Assembly (NCBI GenBank): GCA_039619475.1
Contig: CM077116.1
Coordinates: 204,313,117 to 204,377,116, forward strand
Length of the DNA: 64,000 nucleotides
Direction: 5' to 3'
DNA from: Icerya purchasi
Lineage: Eukaryota > Arthropoda > Insecta > Hemiptera > Monophlebidae
How positions within the stretch are numbered: position 1 is the first letter of the stretch; each line of letters starts with the position of its first letter. The notes beneath the pieces were generated by a model, which was given only the letters and a program-made list of their open reading frames with translations, did no database searches and was not told where the DNA came from. Position numbers and translations under genes: made by a program. Positions 46,960 to 58,169 of the stretch are shown here, one piece after another.

Positions 46960-48049
46960 GTTGAAATTCACAAAATCACGAAAAACGTCTCCTACTTCGA
47001 GGCCAAAAACATCAGCGTCGATAGTTCCCGCTGCCTCCACCTTTGCTCAGGTTTCAAACCGCGCTAATTTCTCGCCCTTTCCTAATTCTTCTTCCATTGC
47101 AAAGAGGAGAGACGTCTAAAATACTATTCAAGCAGTTTTTTTCCTCTTACGTCAGGATTCCGTCTCAAAAACACTGTTTCAAAATCTCTCAATCTTTTCA
47201 ATTCTTACTATTCCAATCTAAATACTGGCACTAAAGACTGTCCTTTCGTTATTCGTAATCACCCTTCAAATTCTTCCGTTGTCCCATCTTCTTCTAATGC
47301 TACACGTGTCGAATCGACTCCACTCTTTTTCCGGGTTGTCCTCAAAACATGTTTTTATCGCTACTTTTCTATCCATTCTCAGTAAATTTGATATCCTCCT
47401 AATTTGGAGAATAAAATTTTATCCATCTCCCGAGTTTTGCAATTTTAGATGTGATGAATATCGCAGCTGCTTCTATTACAAGTTTTTATTTTGTTCACTC
47501 TTAACTCTTCGATAATTGTTCTTTTTCATTTACGCACCATTTTGTTCCCATAATACCAACGCGACTTTCCTCAGTCTGTACATAGGAATAATGCAAGCGC
47601 TTTTACACTGTTTTACCGGGTGCTCTTTCGGTGCTGTTTCGATTCTTTATCTAGGTTAGTTGATAGCATAGGGGGATCCATTTCGGCGATGGAACTGCTT
47701 TTATGGAATTTTCGGTTTTATATGGCATTTTTATTTTCTCCTTATCATTGTCTTATTTTCAGTTTCTGTTACTTCTTTTTCAAAGCATGCCGGTGTTGAT
47801 TGCCGCCTGTAAAACTATTTGCGCAATGATTTATCTGAACGGAGGGAACTATATATTTTTGTCAGTTTCCTTATCTTGTTCTTTTCCACTTTTTCATCTT
47901 CGTTCATTAATTTATGTTACGTTGCACTATGGAATTGGTATAATTTTTTATTTTCCAGCTTCCTTCCTTCTTTGGTTTGTTGTGTAACCTTTTCCTATAC
48001 TGGTGCTTTTTTCAAACCACCGCCTATCTAAGAATTCACTATGCCTTGT

Positions 48050-48330
48050 TAACTTAAGATCCCACAATAGAACTGTCACAGCATTTTAATGCCAAAAAAA
48101 ACTCTCCTTAGAACGGCTGCTGATCAATATGATGTTAATATTTCGCTTTTTTCAGAAACCTCGTTAAAAATCTCTTCTGTCATCAGTTTCAGCCGCGGCG
48201 GTGGCTATGGTGGTTCAGCTATTTTGGTAAGAAATGACGTCCAGTTTTTAGTCCATGATAAAATACCCCCTTCGCCGTTCTTTACTCCTCCGTATGCTCC
48301 AAAGTGAGCCCGTTTTCTAAAGTTGATTTC
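48050..48330 (+). pseudogene. I-group LINE endonuclease fragment
   Basis: The frame beginning near 48089 reads TAADQYDVNISLFSETSLK (catalytic Glu) and SRGGGYGGSAILVRNDVQF, then VHDKIPPSP. These correspond to the first third of an APE-type endonuclease (LSET and GGGVAILVR motifs). It is followed by stops; the GDFN and SDH motifs were not found. Confidence 0.7.
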
Positions 48331-49039
48331 TATCGACTTGAATTTTTCTTTTCAATATGTATTCTTTATAGATTCTATTCCTTTTTTGCCTTAATTTGCT
48401 TTTCTCCCCCAGTCCATCATTCATTTCGTAAAAAAAAGTTAAATCGTCTTCCTCTTTGTGGTGGATCAAGATTTTAAGGCTACTTTTGATTTCAATTTAA
48501 CTACTTTCACATCTTTTCGCTCCAGTCTAACGCTCAGCAACTTTCTTCCTCATAAGGGGGCCAGTGCTAGAGCCAGGTTTATCCCACAAACGACCAAAAA
48601 AAAAATAGAAAAAAAAATGCACGAAAAAGCTTCTGTTTCTCTTTTTCTCGATCTACTTCTATTTCTCATATCTGAGAATAGCCAAGGCTTCTAAGAGCAC
48701 CCTCTATCCCAACATCCTTTTAATCGTAATCCCCCTGCTGACAAATTAATTTCTTTTACTGACTCTGCAGCTCCTTGTTACGTTTCTACCTTCAATGAAT
48801 CATATCACATTCCGTCTTCTTCCACCTGTTCACATTTTGAAGTCACACTCCTTCTTTACCTTCACCGACCTTACGTAATTCTTCTAATTCTGCTCCCAAA
48901 ATAGATAGTATTTCTTTTCCTATTCTCAAAAATCTTTCTGATTTTTCTCTTCGGTTAAACTTTTTTCTTCGCTTTGGTTCCACTCTTTTATCTTAGAATA
49001 CCTTCATCTTTATAAAACCTAACTCTTCCTCGCTTCATC

Positions 49040-49599
49040 CAGTTTTAATTATTCGCTGCGTTAGGAAAATTTTCGAAAAATTAATTAACAGGCGTCTCGT
49101 TACTGGTAGCTCGAATATTACAACTTGCTACTTACTAACATGTTTGGTTTTTGCTATGGTCGCGACCCACACGACTGTATTAATGCATTTTTGGCAGACG
49201 TTTATCCCTATCACTTCCTTTCTTGATATCTCTGCAGTCTTTGACAATATCTATCTCCGCACTCTTTTTGATTTATTATTTTCTTTTAACATCTTTGTTA
49301 TCAGTACCGCATCTTCTCTTCCTTCACACGCAACCGATTACGTTATCCTTGCTATTCGCTCCTTGATTCATGATATTTTCCTTTCTCGCTTAATCCAAAC
49401 TGACCTCTTTTGGCTTCTTAGTTATTCCCCGAATCAAGGGAAATTAGTTAACATCTACTCAGTTACCTTTCTCATCTGTCAGGTTCCTTCCCATTTTGTC
49501 ATCCTCCAATATTATTATTCTGTCTACAGCTGCTCACTCCCCAAACTTTGGTTTAACTCTTACACACCTCCTTATTCTCTAATCCGGATTTCTCATTGA
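49040..49599 (+). pseudogene. I-group LINE RT-RNase H deletion fusion
   Basis: IRCVRKIFEKLINRRLVTG (RT block 2) precedes the frame 49144-49599. That frame has THTTVLMHFWQTF, motif A FLDISAVFDNIYLRTLFDLL (about 49219-49278) and FNIFVI, and then, with no RT motif B or C, STASSLPSHATDYVILAIRS and FWLLSYSPNQGK, the RNase H region that aligns with 5680-5840. The join at about 49308 is in frame, so a large internal deletion fused two domains. His/Asp of the RNase H are also changed (WLLSYS for WIPGHS). Confidence 0.8.
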
Positions 49600-49860
49600 T
49601 CCCTCTAATATTCCTCCTACGTTTTGGGCGTCGTTTGCTCTCTTTATCGCTTTTTAGTTTTTCTGTCGTTCTCCTTATTGTCCTTTGCAACCCTCCAACA
49701 ACCATTTTGTTTGTGACCTCGATCACATAATGTTTCATTGTTCGTCATTTTTAGCCGTACAAACTTCTTTTTACTTTCATCAAACGATCACCTTATACAG
49801 TGTTTCATTCTCTCCCTTCCTGAACGTTTCACGTCAAGCCGAAGAACAAGGGGTCAAATA

Positions 49861-50400
49861 TTAAAAATATAAGACAGATAATAGAAAATTGTTACGAATT
49901 CAATAGGCTCGCGGTTATTTGTTTCCTCGATCGATAACGTCAGATCGAATTAACCGCGGAAGACAATAGTTCAGAATATGGGAGTGTAAACTATTTTATT
50001 AAAATAATGACACAGCATTATACTACAATAAGAACTGATGCGAGTTGTTTCGGAGCCTTTTCAAGCTAGAATTTTGTTACTACTTCTTTTTGAATATGTC
50101 GGAGAATGGATTATTAGGAAGACACTGGAAAACTGGAATATTGGTGCCACTGTAGGAGGATTACATGATGCTTTCTGTGACATCAGAAACAGAGATGACC
50201 GAACTTCTTAGTCGGATAGAAGATGATAGCAAAAAAGCAGGATTAAGACTAAATCGATCCAAATGCTGCTTTTAATACCGATGGGCAAAATAACATTCTT
50301 TAGCCAATCAACATATAAAAGATATTACAATAAAGGACAACGTGTAATCTATGTAGAAAAATTATCGGTCACGGAGCGGAAAATTTTGCGAAAGGAATTA
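49861..50400 (+). mobile_element. RTE-type RT relic
   Basis: Starts with LNIRQIIENCYEFNRLAV and ICFLD (the motif A approach), then SVNYFIKIMTQHYTTIRTDA, VGEWIIRKTLENWNIGATVG (about 50096-50155), and directly MLSVTSETEMTELLSRIEDD and SKKAGLRLNRSKC (about 50170-50263), and finally KDITIKDNVIYVEKL in mixed frames. The order is that of an RTE palm and thumb. Motif C is absent between ATVGG and MLSVTS, an apparent loss of about 30 nt near 50155. It abuts the end of the I-group copy. Confidence 0.7.
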
Positions 50401-51605
50401 AATCGCGGTGCCCTAAAAGAGGAAAATGCGAGATTTTTACAGAAGAGAAAAACGGCGAAGATGAGGACACTTCGGGACAACGTGATTTCGTTGTAAAAAA
50501 GGCGGGATGGGGGGAACAATGGAGACGGTCTGGGGAATATCAGGTCGTATGGAGAGAAAGGAAAATCATAGAGAACATGGCCGGTCTGTTGAACGCAGTC
50601 GGTCACTGCGGTAGTGAAGTCCGCTTGTGAGGGTGGTCCCGAAACGGAACTTAATCGCTGTCATCTGCAAAAGGCAATGTGCGGAGTGCTCAAATGAAAT
50701 CGGAAAGGTCACGGCCGATAGATGCACGCAGTCGCGGAATTCGTACAAAAACACATTCGAGAGGCCAGATTTTTTCCCGAGATAACAACTGTTACATATC
50801 GACTATCAAAACCTGGACATTGCAGAATTTCGAAAAATAACACGATCGCTATTACGAATTATTTAAAGGACAAATTTCCTCCGAATTAACTGCGATAAGC
50901 TATCTCGCTCGGTTCGTCTGATTTTTCTCGTGACTTTCTGAAATATCGTACCGATGATTGAGCGTCGTTTCAAACCAGTTCTCAAGTACGGGGACACGGT
51001 CGTGTTCGGGTACACGTTCGCTTTGTTGCTTTTAGTGTTTTCGTTTAGGTACCGTCCGCTTCTTTTGAAATGGAACATTGCCATCTGTAAATGATGCGGG
51101 TAGTTTTATCTATACGGCGTCCTTCAGGTCGGCAATGAACTCGCGTACTCGATCGAGATATTAAATTTACTATTACGAGTCTCGCTGCAGACCCTCACTG
51201 ACCGTTCATTTATTCGGCGTATTACTTCGAATTACCTATTTAACAGATCGATCCAAACTCGTTTAAATTAGATACACGCTGGTCGGTTTCTTTTCTTTTT
51301 TTTTGGAATCGGTTAAAGAATAAAAGTGGAACAGGTAATATCACTCGACGCATCGCGCCTGGTTTCGATTTTTTATTTCCCAACTAAATCTCGTTCGAAG
51401 ACATTTTTCTGTCCCCGTTTCTGGTTCGTTTTAGTAGACACTTTTCGGCCGGAACCGTGTTTGTGTCGTTGCCGGACACTTGTAATTTTATTCAACGATG
51501 AAAAAAAAAAAAAGGGAAAAGCAAACACGAACACACTTCACCATTTTTTCCCTACTAGCACACATTATTGCGATCACTGTTATCGTCGTAGTTCGAATGG
51601 AAATT

Positions 51606-51651
51606 ATTGTTTCATGTGCGCAGCGTCATAATGTTGCGCACATGAAACAAT
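51606..51651. repeat. 17-bp perfect hairpin, 12-nt loop
   Basis: ATTGTTTCATGTGCGCA (51606-51622) pairs perfectly with TGCGCACATGAAACAAT (51635-51651). No T run follows, so it is not a terminator. It may be the core of a decayed inverted repeat. Confidence 0.9.
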
Positions 51652-54600
51652 ATTCTTCTGAAAGTGCAGCGAATATTTCAATGTCACTTTCGTGATTGTC
51701 GAAATGTCAGACACTAAAAAGGAGAGGCAAACAGCAGACAAAGCCGTCTCCGCAGACATTTCGGTACGACAGCGTTGACCGGCGTTGACGGATTGCTCTG
51801 CTAGACGTTCCCCGATCATGTATACACGGCTTATTATGTTACAAGGAAAATTTCACGTTGATCGTGTATAAAGACTATTTATTTAATTAAAAAAGTGTAA
51901 CTTATTCACAATATTATACCGAACATAAATAATAAAATTATCATACATAAAATACACAAAACATATTAAAAATATTACAAAAATCATCGACTAGTTTCGA
52001 ATTTGGGTCGTGCGATTTCTTCACTTATTGTCAATAATTCGCATCATCCGGTACACATATGCATAAAATACAAACGATTATGAAGCTTGACACGAATGTG
52101 GATAATACGTGACATATTTTGCGTTGACTTCGAGGGCAATGGCGAAGGAACGGAGAAGATGCGGCAATCGAATTTATTTACACTCTAATTTACGCGGAAT
52201 TCACAAATTTCGAATTCGATTCTTTTCGCCATCTGGTCGCTCAGGGGGGGTTACTTGAATTATTTCGAATATTTTGACACCCGTATTCTGTGAAATTTCT
52301 TCGGCGACTCAATCAATACTATTATTCCTATTTACCTTTCGTATTATTTGACTTTTTTCTGGTCCTACGTCTTCTACCTCACCATCGATGACCATTCACT
52401 AATTGACCATCTCGTGCATACTTTTTAAAAGAGACGAAAGCTCTCGGGGTCTGTCTAATTGGTTTCGAAGCAATCCCACACTCCCCTCTCTGTAAACTTT
52501 GATTTTATTTTTCCATTTTTTATTTGTTTCACATAATATATGTATAGTTCCACGTAACGTATACATTACGAGAGCAAAGTACGAAAAGCATTTTCAGGGC
52601 TCTACTACATACTACTGCGCCCTCCAAACCGTCGGTATTTTTCGATGCACAAATTGAATATCGTTTTATAATCCTCTTCTTGTATTTATTTTGCAAAAAA
52701 TAAATCGTTTACCGTTGTTTTTTAATTATTATTATTATTTTTTTTTTCGGCCTAGCAATAAATATCCCAAAGACGTTCGCAGCATCGTATGAGACTTATT
52801 AGCTATTGTCAGTACAGGACATTCACCCAACGCAAAAGGATTAAAAGAACGGAAAGACATAAGTAGAGTGACAAGTTATATCAGGAAACGACTAGAGATG
52901 GAAGAAATGAAGGCAGCTAACAAACAGAAAGCGATGGAAAAGCAATAATGCAGTGGGCACTTAAGGAGTAGAGAGACTAAGGCTAAGTAGACTGGAATAA
53001 AAGATCGCGCTTCTGAGGAAATAACGGGAACATTCGAATCTCGCAGGTAGAATTTATGCTAGGAGGATGAAAACAAGGGAGACTGTATAAGAGAAAAACC
53101 TTAGTCTGCTCATATTAATTGCATAAATAATATGGTTCCCAATTCTGCCTGTACCGCTTAATAGACCATCTCGAAGTTTTTATCTCGGCTTAACAAAGTG
53201 TAGTGTTCTAGACGAAACATGGTAAATAATTTATTTTTGGTTATTACTTTAATTTATTATATAAATTATACAGAAATGAATTAGAAATGTATTATTTAAT
53301 TGCAAAAGACTGTACATGTTTCGTAATAAGAACTGCTTATTCACGGCGTTTCTAAAAACACACCTGTGCCAATGTGAAGACAAACTCTCGCTCGGGAATG
53401 CGGTCTCCAGTGTGCCTGCAGATGTGGTGGTGCTCTTCGTCACACCGATACACTACACGCTTCACCATGAACGACTGTGGTACGGCTGTTGTGTATTATA
53501 AAAAGGGTAAAAGTCGTCCACAGAGCCAGGAATGATGGTCATCGGAGGAAAATTCTTGGAGCGAATTCGAAGTCCGCTGTACACAACGCTGTCGCGCGAT
53601 GTCCATACGTTATCTTTAAAAAAAGGGGAATAACAAAATGCTCCTACTATTGTAAAAGTTTCTAGTTATAAGGACGAGAGGCTAAATGGAAAAAAAGAAA
53701 AAAAAAAAATTATTTCAGGCGCGTTACAAAATATGAGAAATGTTTTAGGCAATTAAAAAGCAAAAATGAAAAAAAAATCACAGAGCTTCCAAAAACACAA
53801 AAAGTACCGTAATTATTTTAGAAAATAGTTCCGTTATATTAAACGGGGACGACTTGCAAATGATGGAAGAAAATGCAGACAGACAACGGATTTGGATTTT
53901 TGATTGTCCCCATTAATGTAGAGAATTCCTAAATCTCACCTACTGAGTAGTCTCGGCTAATTTCCGAAATTTTTCTATAAATTTCCGAATAATCAAAACC
54001 ATGCGACAACACTCTTTTATTTCGTCGTGCGGCAGAATTTATTGTTTTCACGCGTTAATTGTCTTTCGAAATAAATTTAAATCGCCTAGTGCCCATCATT
54101 TGCGTACCGCCTGCGTTGCGTCTCTTTGAAATTTCATTTGAAAATCAACTTTCCCAGTTTCTATTTTCTCTACGTAGAGACGAAGACTTTTTTTTAAGAC
54201 TGTTTATTTCCCATTTTCTTGAAATGAGGCCTCGTCCGTTTAACCTTCGGAAAAATTGCCTTATAAATTTAACAGTTTTTTCAGCAAAAATTTCGGAATT
54301 TTCAAATGACCACCTCAATAAAATATCGCTTCTAAAGTTGTTATTCGAAAGTGAATATTTTTATTTCGGAAATAGAAAAAAAAAATCGACTTTGCAAAGC
54401 TTTTATAAACTCTAAAAGTTCCATCGATACTCTCTAAAGAAACTTTTGCTGTCTTATTATAATTGAGACAAAACATCCGTATAGAAAACCGAAAAAACAA
54501 CCAAGCGAGTTTTTGTTGTGACTAAAAATTACTGGACGCCGCGCTCTCATAGTGTCGGTACTTAAAAATAAGAGAAAACGCTTATTCGGCACAATTTTCG

Positions 54601-55396
54601 CTGTTCATCGCGTTATCACGCCTTCGAATCGAAATTTTCCAAAAAATCTGATTATCTGTTTTTTAATTTTTTTTTTTTTGTTTCCCCGGCAAAACGGACA
54701 GCGGTTATTAATTAATTCTGGTCGACGTAGATGATATTTATATCGTCGATGACGAGTGTCGTTCTTGTAGGTTGTATCGAATGACATTCCAGCAGGGACA
54801 CCGGAGATTCCGAATAAAACCGTTACAATAATGAATCCTCGATATACGTCTTGTTCCTATTTCTCCGCGTTCTCCAGTCTCTGCTGGCTGCTAATTACGG
54901 GGCGAAGAAGCCTTACACATTGTTCCAGTTCGGCTACCGAAGAACTGGTTTTAAATGCGCCGGTTAAATTTTAGAACTCTCCAGCAGACAGACGACCATT
55001 TGTTCGGTTCGTTCGGATGACATTCTCGAACCTGAAGCTAATCCGAGGCGAAATCATTAATCCGCTGTCATCGGCATTGCCATTATTCCGCGTTAAAGTT
55101 GCTTTTTGTCAGATAATGCACGCGTCCGAATCATTTCGTTGCATAGAAATTTCATAGCGGCCTTGATCTACTTTTCTCGCGAGCACAGCTCCGCGCATTA
55201 ATTGTTAGCAATATAGATTACGTCCTAAAATCGCTTTTTACTTTACACACCTTACCGAGAAGGTCACAAAAAAAATAAAATAAATGAATAAAGACGCAAA
55301 ATGTAAAAAAAATCATTAACATCCTTTGCAGATTTGTTTTTTCGCGAATTTGGTCAAGTAGAAATTTCAACTAAGAACAAATGTCGAATTATAATC

Positions 55397-55423
55397 AAAA
55401 AAAAAAAAAAAAAAAAAAAAAAT
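55397..55423. repeat. Poly-A run, about 27 nt
   Basis: Pure A tract. The sequence to its left shows no recognisable LINE C-terminus, so its origin is open. Confidence 0.9.
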
Positions 55424-56292
55424 CGCACAATTTTTTCTTGTTAGCCCGGGTCATTTCCGTGAGTCAATGCTAAAACTCGGTTATGGACTAGTATTAATTA
55501 ATAATTACAACGAATAGGGAAAACACTACATGATGGAAGTATTATTTTTATATAACGTAAGGTCGCGTGCGTTTTGTTGCTCAGCGACGTCTTCACGATC
55601 ACGATATGTCCGTTTTGATCCACTGCTGGAAGTCGGTAGCAACTGTCTGATGAGAAAAGTTGACCTAATTTCCCGTGCTGGCCGTCCAAATTAAAAGATA
55701 GATAGGCCCAAATTTCTATAGGTGTCCTCACGCAGGCTAAGAATTCCATGGACACAGATAAATAACTTGACCAACCGAGAGATGGTGAATAGATGCAAAG
55801 TCGACAATTAATGGACGATATAAAAAAAGAAAGATTTTAAATATATCGCTCACAAAATCCGAGAAGAAAGACTTTTCAACCTAGCAGCACAGGGTAAAAT
55901 TCAAGAAAAGGCACTCAGAGAAAGAAAAATAATGGAACAAATTACTACAAATATAAGTTCCAATGATTTTTTTCGATTAACTGAATCGGCCAGATGTCGA
56001 AGCATTCAGCGTTCGTGATCGAATGGGAGATGCTACCTTTATGATGATGATGATTTAGACACTTGTTGCCAAGTTTTCGTAGCAACTGTTCTATCGCAAC
56101 GCTAATGCAGACGCTGGTGCAGACGCAAGACTACACTCGGAACTGACTGTAATCACTTGCTATCGTGTCACAAATGCAGTCCCGCCTGTGTTTGCCTACT
56201 ATGCATCGTATATATGCATGTTTTCCACTGCCTTCCACGTGATTATTAGCGAATATTTAATTATTTTTGTAATAATTTCTGTAATAACATCT

Positions 56293-56361
56293 GTCGTCGC
56301 TCGGGATCGAGCTAAAGACATGCGTAACGAAAGTCGAACTAGCAACTAGGCTATCGCGACG
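56293..56361 (-). ncRNA. tRNA-derived sequence (SINE head or tRNA pseudogene)
   Basis: On the minus strand, 69 nt begin CGTCGCGATAGCCTAGTTGC and end CGATCCCGAGCGACG. The 5' CGTCGC pairs with 3' GCGACG as an acceptor-stem-like helix. TAGCCTAGTTGC fits the A-box consensus except its last base, and GCTCGATCC approaches the B box. T- and anticodon-arm pairing is poor, so it is not a working tRNA. It could drive RNA polymerase III transcription of a SINE. The body and tail of such a SINE were not defined. Confidence 0.45.
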
Positions 56362-56397
56362 ATTCGTCTTACACGTAATAAATACATCGCGAATACT

Positions 56398-56724
56398 ATA
56401 AATGTAAACAATTTAAAAAAATGACAGTTAACATTCGGTTACTGATTTGTTATATTTTCATTGTTACACGAATGAGTCCATAAATATGGTCGGACTAATT
56501 TATTATATTTATTCTTTTATATAGTTCATTTTTTAATGTTTTCAAAATCTAGATTATGTTATATATTTTTATGATTTTTTTTTTTTTTGGGGGGGCTTAT
56601 ATGCAGGACAACCCATTGGCCAATTTTTGTGAATTATTGAATGTCATATGTCGTTCGTGTAACAGAAAATATAACATCAGTAACCGAATGTTTACAGCCA
56701 TTTTTTAAAATTGTTCACATTTAT
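56398..56724. mobile_element. MITE-like element, inverted arms about 75 bp
   Basis: The left arm 56398-56474 (TAAATGTAAACAATTT ... ACATTCGGTTACTGAT ... GTTACACGAA) and right arm 56652-56724 are inverted copies with small indels, separated by about 175 bp that include a T/G run (56574-56595). It has no ORF. The ends read TAAATGTNAACAA; possible TA duplication, not certain. It lies 40 bp from the tRNA-derived sequence. Confidence 0.75.
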
Positions 56725-58169
56725 CATATAGTGCGGTTTAGGAAAATACTTATAATACATCGAATACATTAAAATTTTGAAAAAATCAAAATCTATTACA
56801 GAACACACTTCTCTATTTTTCGGTGCGTTCTAATAGGTTCTGATAGAGCAGTTTAAAATTAATTTAAAAAGAAACGGAAAATACAAAGCTATACCTTTCT
56901 CAAGTACAATAAATGATTCGTATTTGCATCCGAATTCAGTATGATCTTTATTGTTTCGTTAGTTGTAAATAGTGTTTTATTTTATTTGTAATGACAAATT
57001 CAGTATGAAAAATCGATTGTGTTTTATATAAATGTTGTATCGATAGATAAGACGGTCTTATTAATCTAAAATTTAAAATTTTTAAATTAAAAATACTCAG
57101 CCGAGTTTCAGTTTTGTGTTCGGGAATGGGGAAACATACTTTCAATCGTGTTCGGTAGCCTATGAACCGATAGAATCGATATCCCGATAGAATCAAATCT
57201 GATGTTAGAACGTTTTTGAGATAATCGCAAATTTGACAATTCAGGTTTATCCGTGTGCTTTTCGATAATTTCATAACGATTCCGCTGTTTGGGAAAATAT
57301 GAACTAAAACGGCCGTTTTTTTTGTTTTTTTTTGAAAAATTTGATGAAATTTGTAGATAAAACCTAAAATATAAAGTCGCATTAATTTTTTCTGTTTCTT
57401 ATTTTTATTGTTTTTCCAAACCGGTACATCATTATTATCAGGTGATTAAATATAAATTGAAGACTTGGAAAATGCTCGCATTCGAAAAAGCGCTTAATTT
57501 ACGACCGCCCATTATAAACCGAATATGCCCGATTTCTTAATTTTAGTATGTACGATTCGAAGCCGATGAAAACTATTTCTACGTACGTACTTAACAAAAT
57601 TCAATATTAAAAAAGAAGTCCGATTTTTTAATTCTATTTCCCATTTATTTATTCAGTGATATTATTTTTGCTAAGATTTTAGTTCGTTCATTTACAGCTA
57701 TTTTCTACTTTGAATTTGAACTAATTTAAAGTGTGGAAAACGGCAATAAATGAACGAACTAAAATCTAAATAACAAAACAACACATACGAATGACGGAGG
57801 CGACGCTATTTAAAATTAAAGACATCATAACGTAAATAAATAAGAAGACGCCATTACCACACATTTAATGTAGACGTCCTACATCGGGATTTTTTTTTCT
57901 CTTTTTTTGACTTTGTTAAGAAATTAATGGTAAAAATTAGACACGTAATTGCCCGCCTAACTTTAAATGTTTATTTAGATTGTTTTTGTTGAGCTTTTAT
58001 CAATTTCATTGTTTCTTGTTTTTGCTTTTTTTCTCGTAATATCGAACCGAAATATGTTAACTTTCATTCGAAAAATTAATTGCTATTTCTTAAATTATCG
58101 TAAACTAAAAGTGCGGAAATAGAGCCCATATAAAACAAAAAAAAAAAAAAAGATAAAATTAAGGAGAAT
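56725..58169. other. AT-rich DNA with a small hairpin
   Basis: The minus-strand frame 56948-57382 (144 codons) has no recognisable motif and may be chance. A hairpin with arms of about 45 bp lies at 57671-57771. No gene recognised. Confidence 0.45.
57671..57771. repeat. Inverted repeat, arms about 45 bp
   Basis: AGATTTTAGTTCGTTCATTT (about 57674-57693) is repeated in inverse at about 57749-57768, with weaker pairing inward to about 57712 and 57724. Loop about 12 nt. Confidence 0.85.

Larger units (their letters stand above)
46960..49855 (+). mobile_element. I-group LINE, longest copy (copy 8), internally deleted
   Basis: The only copy of the I-group family with 5' parts. A Pro/Ser/Thr-rich ORF1-like stretch (TSRPKTSASIVPAASTFAQ, about 47005-47062) starts it. 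It continues through pyrimidine-rich decayed sequence, an endonuclease piece (about 48050-48330), an RT piece to motif A (about 49040-49260) and then, directly, RNase H and the C-terminus (49308-49850). Between motif A and RNase H all of RT motifs B to E and the thumb are missing, which indicates an internal deletion. Numerous stops. No clear poly-A tail remains before the next element at 49861. Confidence 0.7.
50401..56292. other. Intergenic DNA, no gene recognised
   Basis: Long stretch without recognisable transposon protein. Frames such as 50863-51084 (minus), 51326-51631 (+) and 54059-54415 (+, 118 codons) have no family motif. It contains a short perfect hairpin (51606-51651), A runs (53695-53709, 55397-55423) and moderately GC-rich, CpG-containing sequence at about 54850-55240. 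It may include host intron or regulatory DNA, which cannot be judged here. Confidence 0.4.

Noticed and set aside
54059..54415. 118-codon frame on the + strand
   Set aside because: The first codon is not ATG, and there is no family motif or supporting context.
55434..55470. GTTAGCCCGGGTCATTTCC resembling the reversed I-group 3' UTR
   Set aside because: The adjacent homopolymer is A instead of the T expected for an antisense copy, and no C-terminal coding homology follows.
56948..57382. 144-codon open frame on the minus strand
   Set aside because: No motif, low-complexity AT-rich composition and no promoter or polyadenylation context distinguish it from chance.
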